A stretch of 64,000 nt of DNA from an uncultured Eubacteriales bacterium. GTDB lineage: Bacteria > Bacillota > Clostridia > Oscillospirales > Acutalibacteraceae. Within the stretch, counting starts at the first letter, position 1; each line of letters begins with the position of its first letter. Below the pieces are notes generated by a model. It ran no database searches, was not told the origin of the DNA, and worked only from the letters and a program-made list of their open reading frames with translations. Of this stretch, positions 43,757-51,140 are shown piece after piece. The position numbers were made by a program, and so were the translations under genes. The stretch covers positions 1 to 64,000 of the forward strand of contig CAJTXF010000003.1 of the NCBI GenBank assembly GCA_910580045.1, read 5' to 3'.

Positions 43757-44474
43757 GCGTTTCGCGGATTTTGAAGAGAATTACAAAAGGATTCAGGAGC
43801 AAATCGCCGAAGCGGCAGAGGGTTCCGGCAGGAAGGCCGCGGATATTACTTTGCTGGCGGCTACGAAAACCGTTCCGGCAGAGGTTATCAACCACGCCAT
43901 TTCTATGGGGCTCAGCCATATTGGAGAGAACCGGGTGCAGGAGCTGCTGGAAAAATATCCCGCGCTGGACAGAGAGCACTGTGATTTACAGTTTATTGGA
44001 CAGCTCCAGACAAATAAGATAAAATACTTGATAGACAAGGTGAGCTGCATTCAGTCCATTGACAGTATGAAGCTGGCCACAGAGCTCTCTCGGCTGTGTC
44101 AGAAAGAGGCGCGCAGGATGGATGTGCTGGTTGAGGTAAATATTGGCCGGGAGGAGAACAAGGGCGGTGTGGCGCCAGAGGCGCTGATAGAATTTATTGA
44201 TGAAATTCGGCTCTTACCAGGGATTCGGGTAAATGGGTTAATGGCTGTGCCCCCAATATGTAGTGATACCAAAGAACTTTGTCGCTATTTTTTAGGAATG
44301 AAGCAATATTTTGTTGACATAAAGGGGAAAAGCATGGATAATGTAAATATGGACTGTCTCTCCATGGGCATGTCTTCCGATTTTGCCCTGGCGATTTCCT
44401 GCGGGGCGACGATGGTGCGTGTTGGTTCCTCTCTGTTTGGAGCCAGGGAGTATAAGCCTAAGCTGACGCTGTAA
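43734..44474 (+). CDS. YggS-family pyridoxal-phosphate homeostasis protein
   Basis: A 246-residue PLP-binding barrel of the YggS/PLPBP family. The cofactor Lys is in TLLAATKTVPAEV, and MGLSHIGENRVQELLEKY and FIGQLQTNKIKYL are conserved. It keeps PLP and amino-acid pools balanced and has no known catalysis. ATG at 43734 follows GGGAGGAG at 9 bases and overlaps the previous gene by 23. It heads the usual yggS-sepF-ylmH-divIVA order. Confidence 0.95.
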   Translation: MTEKLLSERFADFEENYKRIQEQIAEAAEGSGRKAADITLLAATKTVPAEVINHAISMGLSHIGENRVQELLEKYPALDREHCDLQFIGQLQTNKIKYLIDKVSCIQSIDSMKLATELSRLCQKEARRMDVLVEVNIGREENKGGVAPEALIEFIDEIRLLPGIRVNGLMAVPPICSDTKELCRYFLGMKQYFVDIKGKSMDNVNMDCLSMGMSSDFALAISCGATMVRVGSSLFGAREYKPKLTL

Positions 44475-44523
44475 CGAGCAGAAATCTGCTGGTTCAATTT
44501 TGCGAGGAGGTTTTCTTTCAATT

Positions 44524-45042
44524 ATGGCAGGGTTGATGAATAAACTGCAAAAAATGTGGAATCCGCCTGAGGACGAGTATGAGTATGAGGAGTACCCTGA
44601 AGAGGAAGAGGCCGAGCCGGAGGAGAAGCCGGACTATTCTTCCAGCTTGGAAAGGGGAAATGTGTCTTCCTTTTCATCTTTTGCATCTTTTTCTTCCGGA
44701 TATACCCCAAGAGAGCGGGAATCTGTTCCTCAGGGAAAGGTTGTGAATATCAACGCGAAGACTCAGCTGCAGGTAGTAGTGTGTAAGCCCGTTTCCTTTG
44801 GGGACGAGGTGCGTACTATTGCAGATGAACTGCTGCGCCGCCATACAGTCGTGTTGAACCTGGAAAAGACTGAGAAGGACGTATCCAGGCGTATTGTAGA
44901 CTTTCTCAGCGGAGTGGCCTATGCCAATAACGGGAAAATCAAGCGGGTTGCCACCGCTACCTTTGTTATCACGCCGTATAACGTAGATTTGACTGGTGAT
45001 ACCGTATTGGACGAGTTAGAAAACAATGGGTTGTATTTTTGA
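44524..45042 (+). CDS. sepF: Cell division protein SepF
   Basis: A 172-residue FtsZ-binding protein. The N-terminal MAGLMNKLQKMW can form a membrane-anchoring amphipathic helix. An acidic linker follows (about 15-60). The C-terminal SepF domain holds VVNINAKTQLQVVVCKP, LNLEKTEKDVSRRIVDFLSG and an ATFVITPYNVD ending. It tethers and bundles FtsZ at the septum. AGGAGG lies 13 bases before the ATG, a rather long gap. Confidence 0.95.
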   Translation: MAGLMNKLQKMWNPPEDEYEYEEYPEEEEAEPEEKPDYSSSLERGNVSSFSSFASFSSGYTPRERESVPQGKVVNINAKTQLQVVVCKPVSFGDEVRTIADELLRRHTVVLNLEKTEKDVSRRIVDFLSGVAYANNGKIKRVATATFVITPYNVDLTGDTVLDELENNGLYF

Positions 45043-45044
45043 CA

Positions 45045-45794
45045 ATGGAGAGAAAAAGAGACGAGACGGAATTGCTTCGGGCAAAACTGCGGGACTGTCT
45101 GCGTGCCGTTCTGCGCAGGCCATGTTTTTTAGGCTTTCTGGACGAAAGTCAGGCAGCGCTGTGCCGGGATTTTTTGAAGAGGGAGCCAGTTTCCTGTCTG
45201 TTTTGGGGCGGGTATAAAGAGGCAGAGCGGGTCATGGCAGGTTTTTTTCCAGACTATATGGAGCCGGAGCCAGCAGTGTTTCCCATAAAGCCCCTTACTT
45301 TCACCTTTCGGAAAGAAGACAAGCCGGGGCATAGAGATTTTCTTGGCTCATTTATGGGACTTGGTATAGAGAGGGATGTGTTGGGAGATATTCTGGTGGG
45401 TGAAGGACGCTGCGTTGTGTTTGTTCGCGAGGAAATGTGCCAGTATTTTTTGGATAATACCAGAAAAATTGGCCGGATTGGGGTAAAGGGTTTTGAGGGC
45501 TATGAGGAGCCCCTGCCGGTGATTCGGGAGTATAAACCAATAAGTGGTGTAGTGGCCTCGAACCGTTTGGACTGTATTACCGCGCTTCTATGCCGGACCA
45601 GCCGGGAGAAGGCCGCTGGTATGGTAACAGCGGGGCGGGTTGCGCTCAATCATTGTGAGAGGCTGGAGACCGACTGGAGAGTGGGGGAAGGCGACGTTAT
45701 TTCAGTGCGGGGCAGCGGCAAGTTTATTGTAGATACATTCGGGCCTTTAACAAGCAAGGGCCGGTTGACGGTTAAGTGCAGGAAATATCAATAG
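45045..45794 (+). CDS. YlmH-family S4-domain RNA-binding protein
   Basis: A 249-residue protein with the YlmH layout: an N-terminal domain (about 1-85), a middle RNA-binding-like domain with FLGSFMGLGIERDVLGDILV, and a C-terminal S4 domain (AGMVTAGRVALNHCERLE, then VGEGDVISVRGSGKF). Related proteins act in ribosome rescue and cell-division-linked functions. The ATG at 45045 lacks a clear ribosome-binding site; a TTG at 45039 overlapping the sepF stop is possible. Both suggest coupling to sepF translation. Confidence 0.92.
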   Translation: MERKRDETELLRAKLRDCLRAVLRRPCFLGFLDESQAALCRDFLKREPVSCLFWGGYKEAERVMAGFFPDYMEPEPAVFPIKPLTFTFRKEDKPGHRDFLGSFMGLGIERDVLGDILVGEGRCVVFVREEMCQYFLDNTRKIGRIGVKGFEGYEEPLPVIREYKPISGVVASNRLDCITALLCRTSREKAAGMVTAGRVALNHCERLETDWRVGEGDVISVRGSGKFIVDTFGPLTSKGRLTVKCRKYQ

Positions 45795-45808
45795 GGAGGA
45801 ACTTCCAA

Positions 45809-46951
45809 ATGCTGACGGTAAAAGAAATCAACGAGGTAAGTTTCGGGAGAGCCGGGTTATCTGGTTATAGGCCAGGAGATGTGGATAGTTTTATCGACCA
45901 AGTGGCCGCTTCCTTTCAGGAACTGCTTGGGGAACGGGATGCCGCGGTAAAGCAAGCCAATGAAGTGGCCAGAATCAACGCAGATATTGCGGCAAAAAGC
46001 GCAGATACGCAGAAAAAGCTGTCTATCCTCGCCCAGAAGATTGAAGTTTACCGGCAGGAAGAGGAAGGAATCAAAGAAGCCATTCTCAATGCCCAGAAAA
46101 TGTCAAAAGATATGCTGCGGGACGCTCAGAATCAGGCTGATGCTATCCTGCGGGATGCCCGGGCACAGGCAGAAGCAAAAATCTTAGAAGCTAACGAGGA
46201 GGCCCGCCGAATTACCGGCAATGCTCAGGAAGAGGCTTCTAAAGCCGCAAAAGAATACGCCCAGCAGGCCGAGTCCAAAAAGACGGAGCTGGAGGAAATC
46301 AAACGGCAGGTTACTGCTTTTCGTTCCTCTTTATTGGAGATGTATAAAAAGCATTTGGAGTGCATTGACCATATCCCAGTATTCCGGCAGAAAGAAGAGC
46401 GCAGGGAACCAGCACCTGCCGCACAGCCCACGCCAGTGCGTACAGTTCAGCCAGAGCCTGTGCCAGAGCCAGAACCGCCTGTACCTCAGCCGGAGCCTAA
46501 GCCTGAGCCAGAGCCGCCTAAACAGGAGCAAGCGCCCCGCCAGGCATACCAGCCAGTGAAAGAGGAGCCCTTCACTCCATTTGTGCCGGTGGAGGAGATT
46601 CGGACACAGCAGGAACAGCACCCAACAGCGCCGGAGCTGTCCCAAGAGGAGTCTGATTCGTCCCAGCAGGCGGCTTCCAGAGCTGCCCATACGCCTGCAC
46701 CTAGGCTCCATCAGGAATATCCGCATCAGGCCCGCACTTTGAATGACCGGGTGAGCTATGTGCAGGAGCAGCTGATGCCTTCTCAGCCGCCGGAAGATTA
46801 TGTCGAAGACATGGATCTTACCTCAGTGGGTATTGATTTGGCTGCTCACAGCAATATTCCGGAGGCACTGCGCCGGGAGAAGAGTACGAATTACAGCAAT
46901 CTTCCCTTTGGAGACGGGGTAGATGTAGACGGGCGGAAACGCAGAAGGTAA
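45809..46951 (+). CDS. divIVA: DivIVA family cell-pole/division protein
   Basis: A 380-residue coiled-coil protein. The membrane-curvature-sensing N terminus reads LTVKEINEVSFGRAGLSGYR, followed by GDVDSFIDQV, and a coiled coil runs through about 40-195. The second half is unusually long and Pro/Glu-rich (about 205-260, many PEPEPP-like repeats), so it is longer than Bacillus DivIVA. The ATG at 45809 follows AGGGAGGAA. It is expected to mark septa and poles. It lies between ylmH and lspA. Confidence 0.92.
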   Translation: MLTVKEINEVSFGRAGLSGYRPGDVDSFIDQVAASFQELLGERDAAVKQANEVARINADIAAKSADTQKKLSILAQKIEVYRQEEEGIKEAILNAQKMSKDMLRDAQNQADAILRDARAQAEAKILEANEEARRITGNAQEEASKAAKEYAQQAESKKTELEEIKRQVTAFRSSLLEMYKKHLECIDHIPVFRQKEERREPAPAAQPTPVRTVQPEPVPEPEPPVPQPEPKPEPEPPKQEQAPRQAYQPVKEEPFTPFVPVEEIRTQQEQHPTAPELSQEESDSSQQAASRAAHTPAPRLHQEYPHQARTLNDRVSYVQEQLMPSQPPEDYVEDMDLTSVGIDLAAHSNIPEALRREKSTNYSNLPFGDGVDVDGRKRRR

Positions 46952-46972
46952 GTATGGTTAGGATGGAGGAGA

Positions 46973-47488
46973 ATGCCCTTGAAGACAGAGAGAGCCCCAA
47001 AAGTGGCGATACTGATATCATCTGTGCTTTTGATAGTTTTGGACCAAATCACCAAGAGCGTCATAGAAAATATGCTGAACTCGGGACAGGAGCGGCGTAT
47101 GACCATTATCCCTGGCCTGTTGGAGCTGAGCTATTTGGAAAACCCAGCGGCAGCCTTTGGGTTGTTTGGCAATGTAATCTGGCTGGTGGTCATCCTTACA
47201 TTCGTGGTGGCAGGGGTTATTGCTGCAGGTATATTTTTGTATAAGAAGCATAGCTTTTTCAGCTATGCTGCCTCTGCACTGCTTCTGGCAGGCGGAGTGG
47301 GAAATCTGATAGACCGCATCACTCGGGGTTATGTAGTTGATTTTATTCATGTAATGTTCTTTGACTATATTTTTAATGTGGCGGACTGCTGCGTCACCAT
47401 TGGGGTTGTATGTCTGGCAGTGCACTGCCTGCTGTATGCGTATCGGGAGAAGAAGTCTGAGGACGGGCCCGATGCGCCGGAAGCATAG
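46973..47488 (+). CDS. lspA: Lipoprotein signal peptidase LspA
   Basis: A 171-residue aspartic membrane peptidase with four membrane segments. The two catalytic aspartates are in GNLIDRITRGYVVDFI and FNVADCCVTIG, and the start has VLDQITKSVI. It removes signal peptides from prolipoproteins after diacylglyceryl transfer. GGAGGAG precedes the ATG closely. It is followed after 11 bases by the pseudouridine synthase gene, a common pairing. Confidence 0.96.
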   Translation: MPLKTERAPKVAILISSVLLIVLDQITKSVIENMLNSGQERRMTIIPGLLELSYLENPAAAFGLFGNVIWLVVILTFVVAGVIAAGIFLYKKHSFFSYAASALLLAGGVGNLIDRITRGYVVDFIHVMFFDYIFNVADCCVTIGVVCLAVHCLLYAYREKKSEDGPDAPEA

Positions 47489-47499
47489 CGAGAAACACC

Positions 47500-48438
47500 A
47501 TGGAACAGGAAATTGTATTAACTGTAGAAGACAGCGGGCTGCGGCTGGACAGGCTGCTGGCAGAGCGGCTGCCGGATATGAGCCGTTCTGCTGTGCAGGG
47601 GCTGATTGCTCAAGGCCTGGTGACATGCAGGGGACAGGCATTGAGCAAAAGTGCCAAGCTGTCCCCGGGACAGGTAATTCACGCTGCTATTCCAGAGCCC
47701 AGGGAGCTGGATATTCTCCCTGAGGACATCCCTTTACAGATTGTCTATGAGGATGACGACATGTTGGTGGTGAATAAGCCGAAAGGCATGGTCGTCCATC
47801 CAGCACCAGGTAATTATACCGGCACCTTGGTAAACGCGCTGATGTTTTACTGTGGTGAGAGTTTGTCCGGGATAAACGGTGTACTGCGGCCTGGGATTGT
47901 TCACCGGATTGATAAAGACACCAGCGGCCTGCTTTTGGCAGCAAAAAATGATTTTGCCCATCGTGGACTGGCAGGGCAGATTCAGGCACACAGCCTGACC
48001 AGAGAGTATCGTGCGGTTGTTTATGGAAATGTGAAGCAGGATATGGGCACTGTAGACGCACCGGTTGGCCGTCATCCTGTGGAGCGAAAAAAGATGGCAG
48101 TTTTGCGGGGCTCGCCCACAGCTAGGGAGGCAGTAACTCACTTCTTTGTGGAAGAGCGTCTGCCCGGTTTCACTTACCTGCGCCTGCGGTTGGAGACTGG
48201 GCGTACCCACCAGATTAGGGTCCATATGGCCAGCTTGGGCCATCCAGTGGCCGGGGATGCAGTATATGGTCCCAAAAAGGTGCTGACCGAGCTGAATGGA
48301 CAGTGCCTCCATGCAGGGCTAGTTGGATTTGTTCACCCCAGAACAGGGGCTTATATGGAGTTTTCTGCCGGATTGCCGGAATACTTTCAGGGATTTCTGG
48401 AAAAGCTCCGAAAAAAAGGAGGACTGACCAATGATTGA
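47500..48438 (+). CDS. RluA-family pseudouridine synthase (RluD-like)
   Basis: A 312-residue protein. The N-terminal S4 domain (about 12-65) has GLRLDRLLAERLPDMSRS. The catalytic domain has the motif HRIDKDTSGLLLAAK with the nucleophilic Asp, and LETGRTHQIRVHMA. It isomerises uridines in 23S rRNA (RluD type) or tRNA. The start lies 11 bases after lspA and the stop overlaps the next gene by 8 bases. Confidence 0.93.
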   Translation: MEQEIVLTVEDSGLRLDRLLAERLPDMSRSAVQGLIAQGLVTCRGQALSKSAKLSPGQVIHAAIPEPRELDILPEDIPLQIVYEDDDMLVVNKPKGMVVHPAPGNYTGTLVNALMFYCGESLSGINGVLRPGIVHRIDKDTSGLLLAAKNDFAHRGLAGQIQAHSLTREYRAVVYGNVKQDMGTVDAPVGRHPVERKKMAVLRGSPTAREAVTHFFVEERLPGFTYLRLRLETGRTHQIRVHMASLGHPVAGDAVYGPKKVLTELNGQCLHAGLVGFVHPRTGAYMEFSAGLPEYFQGFLEKLRKKGGLTND

Positions 48439-48823
48439 AATTTTGCCAATGGAGGATAAAGCACAAGAGCAGGAGCTGCTGTCTCAGGTGGTAGCTGCCG
48501 GGCCAGAGGCCCGGGTGCTGTCTATGCGGGAGAAGGGGGCAGTTTTGGGCTGGACAGCCGTGGAACTGGCAGAGAGCACTCTGCGCATTCTAGCCCTGCG
48601 GGCTGGAAACTATGACTTTTCCCGTCAGCCTCAGGGAGATGAGATTTTTATTCTGGATTCTTTGATGCGCTCAGCGGCGTCTTATGGGGAGACTTTTGGC
48701 GCGGAAAAAATCGAGACAGCCTTCCCGGATTTTTTTGGATTTTTTAAGGCACGCGGCTTTGATTTTGATGAATTTCATGCCTTTACTCCTATGAGCACTA
48801 TTGTAAAATACAAATTTCATTAG
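48431..48823 (+). CDS. Hypothetical protein, GNAT-like
   Basis: A 130-residue protein. The middle (RILALRAGNYDFSRQPQGDE, then FILDSLMRSAASYGE) and the final FEFHAFTPMST-like strand suggest a shortened GNAT-type fold without the cofactor loop. Function unknown. It overlaps the pseudouridine synthase gene by 8 bases and ends at a terminator, so it is the last gene of the division-cluster transcript. Confidence 0.55.
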   Translation: MIEILPMEDKAQEQELLSQVVAAGPEARVLSMREKGAVLGWTAVELAESTLRILALRAGNYDFSRQPQGDEIFILDSLMRSAASYGETFGAEKIETAFPDFFGFFKARGFDFDEFHAFTPMSTIVKYKFH

Positions 48824-48830
48824 TCAAATT

Positions 48831-48863
48831 GCCTGCGGAATACGGCTTCCCGCAGGCTTTTCT
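48831..48863 (+). terminator. Terminator of the yggS-to-rluD cluster
   Basis: GCCTGCGG, AATACGGCTTC, CCGCAGGC, then TTTTCTT, eight bases after the stop codon. Confidence 0.85.
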
Positions 48864-48893
48864 TAAAAATATGTGAAAACTTTGGAAAAGCGG

Positions 48894-48922
48894 TTGCATG
48901 AAAGGCCGGGAAATGGTAAAAT
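48894..48922 (+). promoter_or_regulatory. Sigma-A promoter of the yicC-remA-gmk operon
   Basis: TTGCAT (48894-48899), 17 bases, TAAAAT (48917-48922). The repeat element at 48940 lies between it and yicC and would be transcribed. Confidence 0.65.
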
Positions 48923-48939
48923 TTCTAAGTTAGGGAGTT

Positions 48940-49045
48940 GTATAGTAAACGCACGGGAAATTTGATAAATATCGTATTCCCGCAGACGGCTCCGCTGTCG
49001 CTTCATAAAAAGCCTATGCCCTTTATGAACTGCGTTATACTATAC
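48940..49045 (-). repeat. MITE-like inverted-repeat element in the yicC leader
   Basis: Left arm GTATAGTAAACGCA (48940-48953) and right arm TGCGTTATACTATAC (49031-49045) pair except for one bulged base. Inside are three hairpins: CGGGAA/TTCCCG, GACGGC/GCTGTC and TTCATAAA/TTTATGAA. The termini match the elements at 7053 and 18844. The element begins about 10 bases after the expected transcription start. Confidence 0.78.
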
Positions 49046-49080
49046 CCTGCTACCACCACTGGAATGAAGGATGGATGGAA

Positions 49081-49959
49081 ATGCTGAAAAGTATGACCGG
49101 TTTTGGCCGGGGAGAAGATACGGTAAATGGACAGTACATTGTTTTTGAGATAAAGTCTGTCAATCATAAGTTCTTTGAACAGAACACCAGAATTACCAGA
49201 GGATATCAGTTTCTGGAAGATAGGCTGAAGGGATATTTGCAGGAACGCCTTTCTCGAGGAAAGATAGACGTGTTTCTGCAAATTGAGAATATGAAGGAGA
49301 GCGGCATCACGGTAGAGGTGAACCTGGCGCTGGCTGGGGGATACTTTCAGGCGCTCAGCCAGATGCAGAAAGAGTTTGATTTGCCGGATAAGCCCACTCT
49401 GGCCCTTCTTAGCCGGTATCCGGATGTTTTTACAGTGCACAAGTCTCCTGAGGACGAAGAAATAGTATGGCAGGCGGTGCTGCAGGTGGTTGGCCCTACT
49501 GTGGATTCCCTTATCCAAATGCGCGAGACTGAGGGCGCCCGGCTCAGGGCGGATATTATGGAGAAAGCTGGGAATGCGCGGGTTCTGGTGGATAAGATTG
49601 AGGAGCTGGCCCCTGATGCGGTACGGGAATACCGGGAACGGCTTCAGGAAAAAATCCAGGAGTTATTGGGCGACGCCCATCTTGACGAGCAGCGGATTCT
49701 GACAGAGGTGGCGGTGTTCGCAGATAAGACAGCGATTGACGAGGAAATTGTCCGGCTGCGCAGCCATTTTGCTCAGTTGGATAGGTTGGTAAACGCCTCA
49801 CAGCCAGTGGGGAGGAAAATCGACTTTTTGGTGCAGGAAATGAACAGAGAGGCCAATACCATTGGCTCAAAGTCGCAGAACCCGGCCATTGCCTATTTGG
49901 TGGTGGATTTGAAATCAGAGATTGAGAAGATACGTGAGCAGGTGCAGAATGTGGAATAG
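49081..49959 (+). CDS. YicC-family endoribonuclease-like protein
   Basis: A 292-residue protein. It starts [12 protein letters not shown], the classic YicC opening, and the C-terminal DUF1732 region shows [17 protein letters not shown], then [20 protein letters not shown]. YicC proteins are reported as RNases acting on small RNAs. ATG at 49081 fits the family start; ATG 49075 two codons earlier is also possible behind GAAGG. It is followed by remA and gmk, a conserved Firmicutes order. Confidence 0.93.
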   Translation: MLKSMTGFGRGEDTVNGQYIVFEIKSVNHKFFEQNTRITRGYQFLEDRLKGYLQERLSRGKIDVFLQIENMKESGITVEVNLALAGGYFQALSQMQKEFDLPDKPTLALLSRYPDVFTVHKSPEDEEIVWQAVLQVVGPTVDSLIQMRETEGARLRADIMEKAGNARVLVDKIEELAPDAVREYRERLQEKIQELLGDAHLDEQRILTEVAVFADKTAIDEEIVRLRSHFAQLDRLVNASQPVGRKIDFLVQEMNREANTIGSKSQNPAIAYLVVDLKSEIEKIREQVQNVE

Positions 49960-49994
49960 TCCTGCGTAAGCCGGAGGATAAGGAGGCTGGAACA

Positions 49995-50261
49995 GTGAGG
50001 CTGGTCAATATTGGATTTGGAAACATGGTTTCCACTGACAAGGTGGTCGCAGTAGTCAGCAATGATTCCGCCCCGGTCAAACGCCTGGTACAGGAGGGGA
50101 AGGAGCGGGGGGCGGTCATTGACGCCACTTTTGGCCGAAAGACAAAGACAGTGATTATTATGGACAATGGCAGTGTGGTGCTGTCCGCCATTATGCCTGA
50201 AACAGTGGCTGGCCGCTTCAATGGTAAAGAGGAAACCGCTGAGGAGGAAGAAAAGGAATGA
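49995..50261 (+). CDS. remA: RemA/DUF370 family DNA-binding regulator
   Basis: An 88-residue protein with the family opening [20 protein letters not shown], then [19 protein letters not shown]. In Bacillus RemA activates extracellular matrix genes. Here it is in the usual yicC-remA-gmk position. The GTG at 49995 follows AGGAGG. The C terminus is acidic ([10 protein letters not shown]). It overlaps gmk by 4 bases. Confidence 0.95.
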   Translation: MRLVNIGFGNMVSTDKVVAVVSNDSAPVKRLVQEGKERGAVIDATFGRKTKTVIIMDNGSVVLSAIMPETVAGRFNGKEETAEEEEKE

Positions 50262-50863
50262 AAAAAGGTATTTTACTGGTCGTGTCTGCTCCCTCTGCTG
50301 GGGGGAAGGGGACAATTCTGAAAGAGCTGTTTCAACAGAATGAAACTCTGCGGATGTCCGTATCCGCCACCACCCGCCAGCCCCGGCCCGGGGAAGTGGA
50401 TGGGAAGGACTACTATTTTGTCAGTCGGGAGACTTTCCAACAGTGGGTGGACACCGGCAGTATGCTGGAGCACGCGGAGTATGTGGGCAACTGTTACGGT
50501 ACACCAAAGGCTCCTGTAGAGGAGTGGCTGAACCAGGGCCTGGATGTGGTGTTGGAGATTGACGTGCAGGGCGGCTCGCAGATTAAAAATCTGGCTCCGG
50601 ACTGTGTATCCGTGTTTATCACGCCGCCCACTATGGAGGTGCTGGAGAAGCGCCTGAGAGACCGGGGAACAGAAGACGAAGAGACAATCTGTAAACGGCT
50701 GGCGACGGCTAGACAGGAGCTTACTTTTGCTGAGGGCTATGACTACATCGTGATAAACGACAAGCTGGAGGACGCGGTGGAAGATATGCAGGCTATCCTG
50801 CGAAGTGAGAAAAGAAAAAGCGCAAGAAACCCCGGATTTATTCAGCGGGTTTTGAATATATAA
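50258..50863 (+). CDS. gmk: Guanylate kinase
   Basis: A 201-residue kinase that converts GMP to GDP. The P-loop is [17 protein letters not shown], the GMP-binding segment has [18 protein letters not shown], and [13 protein letters not shown] is conserved. Later segments include [14 protein letters not shown] and the LID-like [15 protein letters not shown]. Length is standard. It is followed by rpoZ after 64 bases. Confidence 0.97.
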   Translation: MKKGILLVVSAPSAGGKGTILKELFQQNETLRMSVSATTRQPRPGEVDGKDYYFVSRETFQQWVDTGSMLEHAEYVGNCYGTPKAPVEEWLNQGLDVVLEIDVQGGSQIKNLAPDCVSVFITPPTMEVLEKRLRDRGTEDEETICKRLATARQELTFAEGYDYIVINDKLEDAVEDMQAILRSEKRKSARNPGFIQRVLNI

Positions 50864-50927
50864 TTTTTGAGGCTCTACCTTTTTTGGGAGAGTGAAGAAA
50901 ACCTGACACAAAGAGAAAGGAACGTGG

Positions 50928-51140
50928 TTGAAAATGCTGAAACCGTCCGCAAACATTATCAAAACACCTCATATGAACCAGTATTCCCTGGTAATCGCTG
51001 TAGCCAAACGGGCCAGGCAGATTTCTGAGAAAGCGGAGCATGAGGGAACGAAGTTGGCCGACAAGCCAGTGGATATTGCTGTGCAGGACTTTGTCCACGA
51101 CCGTTACCGCATTGTTGAGCCGAAAGAGCTGGAAGGATGA
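50928..51140 (+). CDS. rpoZ: DNA-directed RNA polymerase omega subunit
   Basis: A 70-residue subunit that stabilises RNA polymerase. The family pattern is LKPSANIIKTPHMNQYSLVI followed by AVAKRARQIS. The TTG at 50928 has AGAAAGGA at 6 bases; ATG 50934 two codons later gives the more typical MLKPS start. It overlaps priA by 4 bases. gmk-rpoZ-priA is a conserved order. Confidence 0.9.
   Translation: MKMLKPSANIIKTPHMNQYSLVIAVAKRARQISEKAEHEGTKLADKPVDIAVQDFVHDRYRIVEPKELEG

Noticed and set aside
46430..46570. Pro/Glu repeat in divIVA as a DNA repeat element
   Set aside because: It is a coding low-complexity linker in frame with the protein, not a separate repeat.
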